Source of the DNA: Verrucomicrobiota bacterium
GTDB lineage: Bacteria; Verrucomicrobiota; Lentisphaeria; JABSQK01; JAJFLO01
Direction: 5' to 3'
DNA: 64,000 nucleotides
NCBI GenBank assembly: GCA_021772615.1
Contig: JAJFLQ010000077.1
Span: 1 to 64,000 of the forward strand
Part shown: positions 1-16,587 of the stretch, piece after piece
Numbering within the stretch: position 1 is the stretch's first letter
Layout of the letters: every line of letters starts with the position of its first letter
Translations under genes and position numbers: made by a program
Notes under the pieces: generated by a model
Databases searched by the model: none
The model's input: only the letters and a program-made list of their open reading frames with translations
Told to the model about the DNA's origin: nothing

Positions 1-362
1 CGTCCCTCCAAAAAATAACATGAGACCATAATCTCGCAAATCTGGTGGGGCGCAGTCCTCTGTGACCGCCGTTCGCGGTGCGCAACGAGGCGATGCGCAA
101 AACGACGCGGACGCAGAGGACTGCGTCCCTCCAAAAAACAACATGACGGTAATCTCGTAAATCTGGAGGGTCGCAGTCCTCTGTGACCGCCTTTCGCGGT
201 ACGCGATGAGGCGATGCGCAAACCGACGCGGACGCAGAGGACTGCGTCCCTCCAAAAACAACATGAGACCATAATCTCGCAAATCTGGTGGGGCGCAGTC
301 CTCTGTGACCGCCGTTCGCGGTGCGCGACGAGGCGCAAACCGTCGTGGACGGTGGCGCACGT
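1..362. repeat. Three tandem copies of a ~122 bp palindrome-containing repeat
   Basis: Units begin at about 1, 124 and 245, each starting with cgtccctccaaaaa. Units 1 and 2 are nearly identical over 121-123 bp; unit 3 diverges after about 340. Within a unit, CGCAGTCCTCTG (51-62) is the exact reverse complement of CAGAGGACTGCG (114-125), so single strands could fold. Related arms occur near 26.0 kb and 29.4 kb, so this is a dispersed family. The frames open through it have composition unlike real proteins. The remaining stretch to 469 has no recognisable gene or clear promoter. Confidence 0.85.
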
Positions 363-469
363 GGCGATGATCGCATGTCGTATCCTGCTACTCTCGCTCG
401 TCACACGATGACCGACACGCCTTATCCGTTTGCACTCCTTGCGGACCACAACACCGTCGGGTATTCGTA

Positions 470-6981
<6,512 letters not shown>

Positions 6982-6985
<4 letters not shown>

Positions 6986-8277
6986 CAGCACAGGAATTCA
7001 TACACACGCTCACTAACAAGGGAGCCAGACTTTGGCTCGACGGGGATCAGGTACGGCTCCAGTGCCAGAAATCATGGGTTACAGGCACATTACGTGAAAC
7101 CATGAGTCGCCTGAAGCCGGAGCTGATCACGCTGCTGCGGACGGCTCCGCAACTGGGTGAACCGCGTGTATGTGAACCTGCTGAAAATGCCCCTGAGACG
7201 CAAGCACATCGTCATGCCTCAATCGACTTCAGCGTATTCTATTTCGCAAATGACGGCGGCTCATATGATCCGCGGAACTACCGGCTATTGATCGAGGGTG
7301 CGAGGATCGCCGATGCGACCGGGCTCAAGGCTGTCTGGATTCCGGAACGACATTTTCATCCGTTTGGCGGTCTGTACCCGAATCCATCCGTGTTGGCAGC
7401 GGCGCTGTCCATGGTCACAAAGACCATTCGTATCCGTGCCGGCAGTGTTGTGTTGCCCTTGCACCATCCTGTTCGCGTTGCCGAGGAGTGGAGCGTCGTC
7501 GACAACCTCTCTCAAGGCCGCGTCGACATTGCCTTCGCGCGCGGCTGGAACGCCGATGACTTCGTGCTGTCGCCCGACACCTACGATGACCGCACCGGCA
7601 CATTGATGAACGGCATCGACATCATAGACCGGCTCTGGCGCGGCGATAGCGTACGTTTACCAAACGGTGAGGGCAATATTACAGCGGTCAAAATGTTCCC
7701 TGTACCATGCCAGCCTGTTCTTCCGAAATGGATAACGTCCACGGGTTCGCGTGAACGGTTCGTGGCTGCCGGTGCTACAGGCGCCAACCTGCTTACCCAC
7801 CTCCAATTTCAGTCGCCGGATGATCTCGGTGTGAATATCGCGGCGTATCGCCACGCCCGGCAAGACCACGGGCACGATCCGGATGCCGGTGTTGTGACGG
7901 TAATGGTACACCTGTTTCTGGGGGCAACTTGTGAGGCGGTTCGCGGGATTGTCGAAACGCCGTTCAAGGCGTACCTGAGGAGTTCCGTGAATCTCTGGTG
8001 TCCGTCTGTAAAGGAGCTGCGCGATCTCAGCGAGCACGACACGGAAGACCTTGTCGACTATGCGTTCGAGCGATATTACCATACCAATACACTCTTCGGC
8101 ACACCGGATAGCTGTCGCGGCCTTGTCGCCAGATTGCATCAGTGCGGTGTTGATGAGATCGCGTGCCTGATCGACTTCGGCGTCGCGGACGACCTCGTAC
8201 TCGATTCCCTCGGTCGCGTATGTGAGCTGAACGAGTTGGCTGCAGGTAGCTACCCTGGAGAGCGAACGGCCCCGTGA
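6982..8277 (+). CDS. Docking domain-luciferase-like monooxygenase (MupA/Atu3671 type)
   Basis: 431 residues. The first ~52 look like a TubC-type N-terminal docking domain (AQEFIHTLTNKGARLWLDGD, ending in LKPELITLLR), normally found at the front of NRPS or PKS subunits. Residues ~75-400 are a flavin-dependent luciferase-like monooxygenase of the subgroup embedded in natural-product assembly lines (KAVWIPERHFHPFGG, VVLPLHHPVRVAEEW, GRVDIAFARGW). The start codon overlaps the synthase stop (ATGA), so the two are translationally coupled. Inference: it docks onto the synthase tail and hydroxylates the carrier-bound chain. The docking domain on a free-standing monooxygenase is unusual. The family call is firm; the substrate is unknown. 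Confidence 0.92.
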
Positions 8278-8318
8278 GCCGCCGTACTGTAAATGCGTAC
8301 CCTGGAGGGCTTACGACG

Positions 8319-9308
8319 TTAAACGGCCACTACCTGAAAGAGCGCGTGGCGCATCTTTTCATTCGCAGACTCCATATCGATGACGCCGCCAATGAGATTG
8401 AGCTGGAAGTCATCGATGTTCAGTGCGTTCTGAACCGTATGCAGATTCTGTTGTTCGAGAAACGAAAATTCATCATCGAGTCGAACGAGTCTGGACAGAT
8501 CGTAGAGCAGGCAGTTCGCAACCTGAAGGCGGCTAGTGATTTGGGCTGTCTCTGCGGCCAAGTCAATCGTCATCCACTCGCCCGATTCGATGAGTTGCTG
8601 CCGGCGATCGAAAAGATCAGCTGGTCCGGCCTCGCCGTTACCGAGGTATGATGCGAGCCATTCTGCAGATTCCGATGGTATATCACCGTCGGAGCCGGCC
8701 ACGGCTACCAGCACCCGGTTGTAGGCATACATGACGTCGTCCGGAAGGTCGGTGAATCCGAAACGTTCAGTGCATATAGGCGACGTCCGATAGTCCAGGA
8801 GGGTCGATACGCCGCCGGACTTTGATGGGTTTCCGAACAGTTGCTGCCGCGTGGTGGTGATCGCTTGTTCCAGGTCCACCAGCGCCTCAAGCAAGACGAC
8901 GGCTTCCGCGGTAACGCCCACGGCGGCTGCCGCGCGTTTGACGGCCTGGCGTTCCTCGTCTGCGTAGACACCATCCGCACGTGACATGCGACTCGCGTCA
9001 TAGACCAGTGCACGAGACTGGTTGATGGCGATTGTCGACGACAGATGGGAAAGAATGTGGGTCAAGCCGGCGGTGCGCATGTCGAAATCGCGTACGCGAT
9101 CGAGAACCTCGCTCGGAAGCCCCATCGTAACACCGAGGTGATCCATCAACCACGACATCTCTTCGGCCGCAACATCGCCGTCGGACCCGGCAATCGTTAC
9201 GAGTGCATAGCCGTAATTGCACCAGGCATCCCGCGTGGCTTGCCGGTACCCGTATACATGTTCGATGATCGGGTTTACTTCGATTATTTGGTCAGCGTCG
9301 TCTGGCAT
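8319..9308 (-). CDS. Tandem TerB-like domain protein
   Basis: 329 residues with two copies of a TerB-like helical module. Each copy has an AGSDGD segment followed about 50-80 residues later by a DxSRxxRxDxxxxxxE segment (copy 1 ~35-150, copy 2 ~190-310). TerB-like domains are acidic all-helical modules of tellurite-resistance and stress proteins, some of which bind metal. No signal peptide or membrane segment is seen, so it is probably cytosolic. It converges on the monooxygenase gene with only 41 bp between. A forward-strand frame over its 3' end was rejected because this frame has the clear duplicated pattern. Role unknown; link to the biosynthetic cluster unproven. Confidence 0.75.
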   Translation of the reverse strand: MPDDADQIIEVNPIIEHVYGYRQATRDAWCNYGYALVTIAGSDGDVAAEEMSWLMDHLGVTMGLPSEVLDRVRDFDMRTAGLTHILSHLSSTIAINQSRALVYDASRMSRADGVYADEERQAVKRAAAAVGVTAEAVVLLEALVDLEQAITTTRQQLFGNPSKSGGVSTLLDYRTSPICTERFGFTDLPDDVMYAYNRVLVAVAGSDGDIPSESAEWLASYLGNGEAGPADLFDRRQQLIESGEWMTIDLAAETAQITSRLQVANCLLYDLSRLVRLDDEFSFLEQQNLHTVQNALNIDDFQLNLIGGVIDMESANEKMRHALFQVVAV

Positions 9309-9821
9309 GGGGCTCTGGTGGCGTTATTTTCGTCTCGCATTGTACTGTGCCGGTCTGGTCATGCCCGGGATAGTTTCGAACACTCTTTGTTTATCGGCAT
9401 AGAATCGGCCGATCTTTAGCCCGGCAGCCTCTCGAACATTACCAGCATACTATGCCCAAAAGGTCGATATCAACGTATGCGAGGATTTGGTGAAGGCAAA
9501 TTTCCAAACCGTGCCTGTTCCGGTGCGGTGGATCGTCTGGAGAGTCGATGTCCCCTGCGACCGCCGTTCCCGCACCTCCTTCGATATTGGTATCTGCGAC
9601 TTTTTATCACCCCGATTGAAGATATGTTGTTCACGTCTGGGCATGTGGTACCGAAACTGTCGCTATAGCTGGGCCGTTCGTGCAAATGAAACCACGCGAC
9701 ATCAACTTCGACCGGGCCGTGATGGCACGATTCAATTTACGAAGGAAAGCCGAGTACTGCTGTATGCTCGGTTGCCAAGCGTCAATCAACTTTACGGAAC
9801 TATAGATAGCGAGTTTACAGC
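9309..9821. other. Intergenic stretch without a convincing gene
   Basis: About 510 bases between divergently read genes. Open frames are short and look like random translation. A segment near 9535-9580 (ctggagagtcgatgtcccct) weakly resembles one arm of the dispersed GGAGGG-type palindrome. It should hold promoters for both flanking genes, but I could not find a -35/-10 pair with acceptable spacing. Confidence 0.5.
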
Positions 9822-12350
9822 ATGAGAATACATACACATTTTGGTGCCTCTTACCTCAGCATTAGTATCACTGATTTTCGACTTCTTGTATTCTTCTGCG
9901 TAATATGCGCAACGACAAATAAGGGTTTTACCGAACCTGTACGAATACTGAGCCCTGAATTACTCAGAGTAGGAAATCAGTGGGTCTATCAGCTGCATTT
10001 GACTTTGGACGGTAATGAACCGGTAGATGTCATGGCTGTTCTCACGGATACAACGACCGGCACCGGTGCGATAGCGGGAATCAACACAACAATTCGCGAG
10101 CGAAGGACCACTATTCCCGGCATTGGCTTGGTGGTGCGAACCAATCATTTTTTCATAGACGCCCTTTCACATTGGTCGGGTGCGCAATATGAAGATGTTG
10201 AGTTAATCGAGACCGTGCGGGCCAACGATCCTACCGAATTTCTACCACTGGTAATCGATACGCTTGATAGCAACCGACAGGTTGGAAGCGGACTCTACCA
10301 TGGCCAATACAAGCCCGCCTCGGGCGAAGTGGGTTCATATGACGGCATTGAAAACACCTTCGTGACTTACGTACGGACGGAGACCATCACGGTACCAGCC
10401 GGGACCTTTGCATGTGCGGTCATTGATTTCAGGCTGGAATGGAACGACGGCGATACGGGTCAGGACGAAACGCGATATTGGCTGAATCCAACAATCGGCA
10501 TTATCAAGGCCGAAGTCACCGAAATTGACTTCTCGGAGAACGAGCGGTCAGAATTTTCATTGGAACTGCAATCGACGAATGTGCAAGCCGGCAGCGCTTT
10601 GGTCTCCATTGCCCCCCAAGAGGTCGTCGACGCCGGTGCGCAGTGGAAAATTGAAGATGTACCGGCCGGACTCGATTTTGGATTCATGAACCACAATGTA
10701 TCCCTGAACGACATACCTCCCGGGGACTACCGGTTGAGTTTCAAGGACATAACCGGCTGGATCGCACCAGCACCCAGAGAAATAACGCTGGTCGGAGGTA
10801 ACCAGGCAAATGAAGTCGGAACCTACACGAAAATAATAGATAGTATTGCGCCATCGATCAACGTCGCGCCCGAAGCAATCACGTTGTCCGTCGATAGTGT
10901 CATCCCAAGCTTCCTCGACGGCGTCACTGCCACCGACAATATCGACGGTGATGTGACATCGAACGTCATGGTGACCGGCAATATCGACACCGCCGTCCCG
11001 AGCGAGTATATCATCACCTACAATGTGGCGGACAGCGCCGGAAATCAGGCAGCAACAAAGACCAGGGCATATACTGTCGTGGATGATATCGCTCCGGTTG
11101 TCATCGTTGCGGCGACATCTGTTTCCGTTGCTATCGGTAGCGCTGCTCCCGATCTTCTTTCGGGCGTAAAGGCCAGTGACAATATCGATGGTGATGTGAC
11201 CGGCGATATTACGGCGACTGGCAATGTCGAGACCGACACGCCGGGCAATTACATCATCAACTACGGTGTGGACGATGAAGCCGGAAACCATGCCGTCACC
11301 GTTACCAGAACCTATTCGGTACGTAATCACCCGCCAACGATAAACGGGGTTGGCAGCATTGCGATACCGAAAAACGCGACTGCGCAAACCATTTCCCTAT
11401 CTGGGATTATGGATGGTGACGACGAGAATCAATCCTTGTCAGTAATTGCGATGTCGAACGATCCCGGAATCGTTCCCGATCCGACAGTGGTGTACACCAG
11501 TCCAGATACAATCGGAAGCTTGATGGTAACGCCCGTAACCGATGCCGTGGGATCCGCGGTCATCACGGTTACCGTGACCGACGCTGGCGGTGTGGCAAAC
11601 AACGGTACAGACTCCGTCACTCTTTCTTTCCACGTATCCGTTGCTCCGATTGTAGCCCTACCTGCCGAAGTCAAGATGCCTTTCAGTTTTCGCAGAGGTT
11701 GGAATTTTGTCTCAATGCCAATGCTCCCGAGTGACTATGATATGGAAACCTTTTTTCAGGGACGGGCCATTGGAAACATGTGGACCCGTTCCTCAGGAAC
11801 ATGGCAAAAAGTCTGTTCGACTGTTGATCCTGCAAACACCCAACCCTGCCAAACCGTCGAATTATCCAGTCCCGACGACGTCTGTGAAACCATTTGTCCA
11901 GGCAAGTCGTACTGGGTGTACCTGTCCGAAGACGTAACTACGGTATACACATTTACTACCGCAAACAGTCTATCACTTGGCGCTCCGGCACTGTACCGCG
12001 CAGGCAGGAATATGTACGGTGTACAGTCGCCGATCCCAATACCATCAGAAGCGCTTGGCTCTGTTTGGTCCTATACGGACGGCCGGTTCGCTGTGAACTC
12101 GGTTTCGCACGACTTGATTCCCGGCGTCGGCTATTGGATAAACCTGGATGCTACTGTGGGCCTGCCAATCGGCTCGCTCTTGACCGACACGGACAGCGAT
12201 ACCATTGCCGATTTCTGGGAGCAGCTATGGGGATTCCAATATGATTCCGACCTCGACCAGCAGGCGGACCCGGATAACGATAGCCGGAATAATTTGAATG
12301 AATTTAATACCGGTACAAATCCCCGTATCTCCGACACAGACGGCATGTAG
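9822..12350 (+). CDS. Large secreted protein with PEGA-like, Ig-like and Asp-rich C-terminal modules
   Basis: 842 residues. A hydrophobic N-terminal segment (LLVFFCVICATT) acts as signal or anchor. Residues ~30-250 are an uncharacterised beta-rich region. Residues ~265-335 look PEGA-like (GAQWKIEDVPAG, IPPGDYRLSF). Two DUF5011/HYR-type Ig-like repeats (~340-425 and 425-505, each with ATDNIDGDVT or ASDNIDGDVT) follow, then a cadherin-like module with PPTINGVG. Residues ~620-790 hold two GW/GYW-type modules. The tail has DTDSDTIADFWE and NPRISDTDGM, a calcium-binding-like Asp motif. In relatives DTDGDGM is usually followed by more sequence, so the stop right after DTDGM suggests a truncated end. 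Likely exported or surface-bound; function unknown. The ribosome site is weak. Confidence 0.85.
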   Translation: MRIHTHFGASYLSISITDFRLLVFFCVICATTNKGFTEPVRILSPELLRVGNQWVYQLHLTLDGNEPVDVMAVLTDTTTGTGAIAGINTTIRERRTTIPGIGLVVRTNHFFIDALSHWSGAQYEDVELIETVRANDPTEFLPLVIDTLDSNRQVGSGLYHGQYKPASGEVGSYDGIENTFVTYVRTETITVPAGTFACAVIDFRLEWNDGDTGQDETRYWLNPTIGIIKAEVTEIDFSENERSEFSLELQSTNVQAGSALVSIAPQEVVDAGAQWKIEDVPAGLDFGFMNHNVSLNDIPPGDYRLSFKDITGWIAPAPREITLVGGNQANEVGTYTKIIDSIAPSINVAPEAITLSVDSVIPSFLDGVTATDNIDGDVTSNVMVTGNIDTAVPSEYIITYNVADSAGNQAATKTRAYTVVDDIAPVVIVAATSVSVAIGSAAPDLLSGVKASDNIDGDVTGDITATGNVETDTPGNYIINYGVDDEAGNHAVTVTRTYSVRNHPPTINGVGSIAIPKNATAQTISLSGIMDGDDENQSLSVIAMSNDPGIVPDPTVVYTSPDTIGSLMVTPVTDAVGSAVITVTVTDAGGVANNGTDSVTLSFHVSVAPIVALPAEVKMPFSFRRGWNFVSMPMLPSDYDMETFFQGRAIGNMWTRSSGTWQKVCSTVDPANTQPCQTVELSSPDDVCETICPGKSYWVYLSEDVTTVYTFTTANSLSLGAPALYRAGRNMYGVQSPIPIPSEALGSVWSYTDGRFAVNSVSHDLIPGVGYWINLDATVGLPIGSLLTDTDSDTIADFWEQLWGFQYDSDLDQQADPDNDSRNNLNEFNTGTNPRISDTDGM

Positions 12351-12354
12351 AAAC

Positions 12355-13147
12355 AATTCATATTCACCTCCCTCACGCCCGATCTCGCGTCTTAGATGGT
12401 CGCCTAACACCTGGATTTCGTCCCTGATTTGGGTACGTCTAATCTCGGCTTTGACAAAATCCGCATTGTCCCCATTGTTTCGAGATCTGCAACGGTGTTG
12501 GTAGCTCCCGCAACCGTGTTGAAACGTATCGCACCTTCGGAATTGACTCGCTCAAAATAGCCCAGCATCTTCGCCCCCTCCGGTCCAAACTGGTAATCAG
12601 TCAGCAAGATCACGTGGACGTCGGTCGGTGCTGACGGTATAAATCAATAGCGTCTTGTGGGAGGTGTTCATCGGTTTCGACAAGCTGCTTTAGCTTCTCT
12701 TCTACAACTTCCACAGCCTGGTCCTGAACGGCCAAAGGCTGCACTCCTGGGTTTTGAAACTGAAGAACTGACGGACGATAGCTTTTTCTTAGTCCAGTGT
12801 GTAGCCTTATACCGCAGTCCCATCAAGAGCATATCTTTAGACGGTCGCAACCAACTCGGTGGGCAAACAGCGTACACATCGTAGATCTCACGAGAAGGGG
12901 TACCAAGACCGACATTCTCTGCATGGCTGAAGTCCCAATGGATGTTTCCAGATACGGCTTCCAGTTGTCGGACATCGTCCAGTGTTCGAAGTGGCCGGCC
13001 CGTATAATCAATACAGATCGCACGGCCATTGTTGAGCAACGTGACGCTACTGCCATACTTGTCTTCAAGTAACAGGCCAAGCTCATTGAGGTCATATTGG
13101 GGAATCGCTTCGCCAACGTATACCCCCAACATGATTCGGCCATTCAT
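12355..13147 (-). pseudogene. Frameshifted remnant of an uncharacterised protein
   Basis: Reading right to left, good protein-like sequence starts with MNGRIMLGVYVGEAIPQYDL at 13147 and continues to about 12790. It then jumps frame to VLQFQNPGVQPLAVQDQAVE, jumps again near 12615 to VHVILLTDYQFGPEGAKML, and again near 12455 to ADFVKAEIRRTQIRDEIQVL. At least three frame changes are needed, with no stop inside each piece. This is a decayed gene, or less likely a cluster of sequencing errors. I do not recognise the family. Its 3' end meets the abrupt 3' end of the secreted protein gene at 12350. Confidence 0.65.
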
Positions 13148-13280
13148 TTACGCTGCCTCGCTGTCGGATTCTCGAGAATCTTCATTGCTTGATGTAGCCA
13201 AGCACCTCCGGGTCATTAATGATTTCTACTACCGCCAGGCAAACTGCTCCGTATAGCCGCATAAAAGCGTTTTGAAAAGT

Positions 13281-15095
13281 CTATTCTTGCTCTTGCTGAT
13301 TCTGCTCCATCAAAACGGCCATGAATTGATCGACAGTTTGGATCGTGTTCAGCCAGACCAGTGGGATGTCGACACCACAGGCTTTGTTGATCAGCCAGAC
13401 GGCCCGGGCCGCATCCAGAGAACTTGCGCCTTCGTGGAACAACCCTACATCATCCGCTACTGTGTCGCGGCCAAGCACTGCTGCGAACGCGCGACGGACA
13501 CGGCGCCGCAACTCGGCCGTATCGAAGTCTACTGCGAATTGGCGGGTACCGGGCCGGCCGATATTCACCGGGTACGGCACGCTGTCGGGCCGGTCGCCGC
13601 GGGGCATGCGCGTGTCGAATGGGAACCGACACAATGGGCACAGCGGATCCGTTTCGAATGTGTCGAGTGTTGCACGCAAGAGCCGCAACGTGATCTCGAT
13701 TGTTTCAGGCCGATACAGTGCCGATTGATAGTTGCAGTAAAGGCTAAACCTGCCGCCACCGCGCGTGATCAAAAACGACAGCGCCGACAGCGTCCAGTCC
13801 GCATCCACCTCCTCCATCACCGACGAAACCGTGAGGTCGCCGATCGCCATCGACTCGGTTACATCGATATCCACCATGTCTACAAACACATTGAAATAGC
13901 TCCCGTGATTCCGCCCCGTCGTCGTAATGTCGAGCAAGGGGAGCGCGGCGTTGTTGTGAATGTCGTTCATCGCCTGGCGAACCTGTGACAACACATCGGC
14001 GCCGGTCATGTCGTCGGCAAGCGATGAGCAGATCGGGAGCGCATTGACAAAGTCACCTATCGTGGAGGCGTCGACGCCAAACGCGCTGCGCTGGTTGTAC
14101 GCGATGAATACGGCGATGTCTCGACGTCCGGTCCAGCGATACAGCAATATGTCAAGTGCAACGACGATCACGGCAAACTCTGTTGTATTCGATTGCCCCG
14201 CCACCCTTTTTACCTGCGCGGAATCCAATATGGCATGCGCGAGCCTTCCATTCATGGGATCGACTGTTTCCGGCTGATGGTCAGTAGGCAGCGGCAAGAC
14301 ATACGTCGCCGGCTGGATTCGATCCTTCCAGTAGTCGGCGCATGTCTTGCGTTCGATCGGCAGCGGCGCGTACAATCGCAGGGTGTAGTCGGTATACGGG
14401 GTGGCGACGTCGGGCACAGCACCGGCATTCGAGCCCGGCGCTATGTACGTCGCGAGCATCTCCTGCAAAAAAACCGGAATCGAAAATCCATCACAAATCC
14501 CGTGAAAAACCGTCGTGCACCATAGAAACTCCTCGTCTTCGAGCCAGAGGACTTCTGACTTCAACAACGGCGCTGTCGTGATTTCGAATCGGTGTCGCCG
14601 ATTCTCACGGAGCAGGCATGCAGCGATCTCGCGCTGTGCGTCCGGGGAATGCGCCCGCAGATCGTCGAGCGTGACCGCTGTGGACACGTTTTCGGCAATG
14701 GCTTGTACGGGATACCCGTCGAGTAACGGAAAATACGTCCGTAAAATGTCGTGCCGTGTTACAACCGCAGCCAATGCCGAAATAAGCCGGTCGACCTGCA
14801 ACGGCCCGGATACACGCAGAGGAATGGTGCAAATATACGGTACCCGATAAATCTCCGAGATCAGCCATATATACCGCTGCGACGGCGACAGGGGCAGATA
14901 CGACGTTTCTGTGGTAAGCGCTTCCAGCAACTCGCCTTTGTGCCGACACATCAGAGACTGGATTTCCCGCGTAACAGCGCCCTCGACAGCCCGGCAACGT
15001 ATCGCACCATCCCGGACTTCCAGGCGCATGCCGCGATCTATCAGCTCCAGCGCGAGCCGTTCCGGTGATGGCTGAGATGGTTTTGAGAGATGCAT
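13281..15095 (-). CDS. Docking-condensation-carrier protein (NRPS-like, no adenylation domain)
   Basis: 604 residues from an ATG at 15095 with an upstream AGGGAAC; a 12-codon longer GTG start at 15131 is possible. Residues ~10-60 are a TubC-type docking domain (LALELIDRGMRLEVRDG, HKGELLEAL). Residues ~65-490 are a condensation domain with LPLSPSQRYIWL; its HHxxxDG motif reads FHGICDG, so the catalytic second His (His198) remains while the first is Phe. The last ~75 residues are a carrier domain with GASSLDAAR, the Ser being the likely phosphopantetheine site. With no adenylation domain it must accept or transfer an acyl chain made elsewhere. Likely partner is the FAAL-PKS, through its docking domain. 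Its start lies about 46 bp after the upstream glycosyltransferase stop, suggesting one transcript. Confidence 0.9.
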   Translation of the reverse strand: MHLSKPSQPSPERLALELIDRGMRLEVRDGAIRCRAVEGAVTREIQSLMCRHKGELLEALTTETSYLPLSPSQRYIWLISEIYRVPYICTIPLRVSGPLQVDRLISALAAVVTRHDILRTYFPLLDGYPVQAIAENVSTAVTLDDLRAHSPDAQREIAACLLRENRRHRFEITTAPLLKSEVLWLEDEEFLWCTTVFHGICDGFSIPVFLQEMLATYIAPGSNAGAVPDVATPYTDYTLRLYAPLPIERKTCADYWKDRIQPATYVLPLPTDHQPETVDPMNGRLAHAILDSAQVKRVAGQSNTTEFAVIVVALDILLYRWTGRRDIAVFIAYNQRSAFGVDASTIGDFVNALPICSSLADDMTGADVLSQVRQAMNDIHNNAALPLLDITTTGRNHGSYFNVFVDMVDIDVTESMAIGDLTVSSVMEEVDADWTLSALSFLITRGGGRFSLYCNYQSALYRPETIEITLRLLRATLDTFETDPLCPLCRFPFDTRMPRGDRPDSVPYPVNIGRPGTRQFAVDFDTAELRRRVRRAFAAVLGRDTVADDVGLFHEGASSLDAARAVWLINKACGVDIPLVWLNTIQTVDQFMAVLMEQNQQEQE

Positions 15096-15141
15096 TGTTT
15101 TTTCGTTCCCTAAATTGGGGTGAACGCGCACTCTACGCGTC

Positions 15142-16404
15142 CTACGCGCCGCCTACAATAGCCTCACGTAATGTGGCGGTGATCTCGTCATACGAACGCC
15201 GGTAGCCGGCCAGGAACCGTCGGATATTGTCCCGGTACACGGCTGCACCGGACAACACATCTTCAATCGCCGGAATCAGTGTCGCGGACGAATGTAACAC
15301 CTTACCCATATGATGGATGCGGATGAGATCGGCGGCGCCGCGATCGTTCGAGGGGATCGGTGTTATGGCGATAATCGGTGTTTCGGCGAGGAGACATTCG
15401 ACGAACATGCCGGCCGACGGCCGAGCGACAATGCAGTCCGCAACAGCCAGAATTTCGTGAACTCGCTCGGTATACCCAAGGGGTATTATGGTAATCGTTG
15501 AATCGCCAAGTCGCAATGCTCCAAGGCGTTTTGCCAAAGCCTGGTCGCGACCGCACATCACCAGCAAATTTCCAGGCCCCGGGAAACCACGCGAAATGGC
15601 ACGGGTCATGTTGTACACGAATTCGCCGCCAATACTGCCGCTCGCAATCACGATCGTCGGCTGCTGGTCATCTGCATCGGGTAGAGACCGCCATACCGCG
15701 ACGACATCGACCGTAAGATGATGCGGTCGAGCCGCCAACGGTCCAAGCGCCGTGCAGACAAACTGGTTGCGCGGCGCGACATCATACGACGGATGCAGCA
15801 CGACCGGAAATCGCCGGAATCTTACAAAACTGTCTAAGTAACTACCGAACACGTACCGGACCCGATCATACCAGCTGGACGCCATATCAATACGGCGGCG
15901 GAAGTACGTGGCGCCCGCATCAAAGTGGCGGACCAGCTTGGCGGTTTCATTGAAGTAACAGAAATGAACGGCATTCGGATTCACCAGGTCGGGAAATATC
16001 GAGATATCGGTGATCACGATCACAAACGGTATCCGGTGCTCCGCTGCGTAGCTGCCGAGCATCTTATTATAGGCATCGGCCGTACTCACGAGCACCGTGG
16101 GTTTCCGGGTGGAAAGCGCTTCGTGGAACGCGCGATGTCGAGTGATATCGAAGATTGGCAGGTAAAAGATGCGAAGGATAAAATTTACCAGAACATCCAC
16201 GGTTCTCAGCCAGTTTCGGCGGATACCGATATTCCAAAGATTGACAATGTGACGAACATCACTGGTATCCAACAGATCCCCACCGGCTACCTTTTCAACC
16301 TCTAGGCCTGGACCAGCGCTGCGCACGGCATATTCAACGATATCCGCCATGCGTTCATGACCGCCGCCGGTTCGTTCGTATATAATCAAGACTCTAGTCG
16401 TCAT
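15142..16404 (-). CDS. MGDG synthase/GT28-like glycosyltransferase
   Basis: 420 residues. The N-terminal half has the MGDG-synthase-type motif RTGGGHERMA (11-20) and the C-terminal half is a GT28 nucleotide-sugar-binding domain (ASGSIGGEF, LLVMCGRD, VARPSAGMFVE). Relatives transfer a sugar from UDP- or GDP-sugar to a lipid such as diacylglycerol at the membrane face. Hydrophobic patches near 70-95 could sit on the membrane. It precedes the condensation-carrier gene on the same strand, so it may glycosylate the cluster product; that is inference. A 22-bp inverted repeat ends 6 bp before its start, with no clear ribosome-binding site between. Confidence 0.88.
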   Translation of the reverse strand: MTTRVLIIYERTGGGHERMADIVEYAVRSAGPGLEVEKVAGGDLLDTSDVRHIVNLWNIGIRRNWLRTVDVLVNFILRIFYLPIFDITRHRAFHEALSTRKPTVLVSTADAYNKMLGSYAAEHRIPFVIVITDISIFPDLVNPNAVHFCYFNETAKLVRHFDAGATYFRRRIDMASSWYDRVRYVFGSYLDSFVRFRRFPVVLHPSYDVAPRNQFVCTALGPLAARPHHLTVDVVAVWRSLPDADDQQPTIVIASGSIGGEFVYNMTRAISRGFPGPGNLLVMCGRDQALAKRLGALRLGDSTITIIPLGYTERVHEILAVADCIVARPSAGMFVECLLAETPIIAITPIPSNDRGAADLIRIHHMGKVLHSSATLIPAIEDVLSGAAVYRDNIRRFLAGYRRSYDEITATLREAIVGGA

Positions 16405-16410
16405 ACATTT

Positions 16411-16487
16411 AACCTGAATACTTCATACAACCTCTGCTGAAGCACGCCAAGCAGCCTCGCGACGCGGTTGTATGAAGTAATCAGGTT
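16411..16487. repeat. 22-bp inverted repeat in the leader of the GT28-like gene
   Basis: Left arm 16411-16432 and right arm 16466-16487 are complementary at 21 of 22 positions with a 33-base loop. On the minus strand the hairpin ends 6 bases before the ATG of the glycosyltransferase gene, where a ribosome site would be expected. No T-run follows on either strand, so a simple terminator is unlikely. It could be a translational control hairpin or a REP/MITE-like insertion. Confidence 0.8.
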
Positions 16488-16587
16488 AATACATTCGCGG
16501 TAGCGGTTGTACGGTGTCGTTCGCGCGGATAGATTGCCGGCAACTTCTACCGGTGTGAATGGCATTCGTAAACAAGGAGACAGTACC

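Noticed and set aside
1..362. CRISPR array
   Set aside because: The ~122-bp units are adjacent near-identical copies with no short repeat/unique spacer alternation, and no cas gene is nearby.
8274..8651. Plus-strand frame overlapping the monooxygenase stop by 4 bp
   Set aside because: It is antisense to the TerB-like gene, whose duplicated motifs are convincing, and its translation has no domain.
10557..11387. Minus-strand frame of 276 codons
   Set aside because: It is antisense to the Ig-like repeats; its length comes from the repetitive codon pattern of the real gene.
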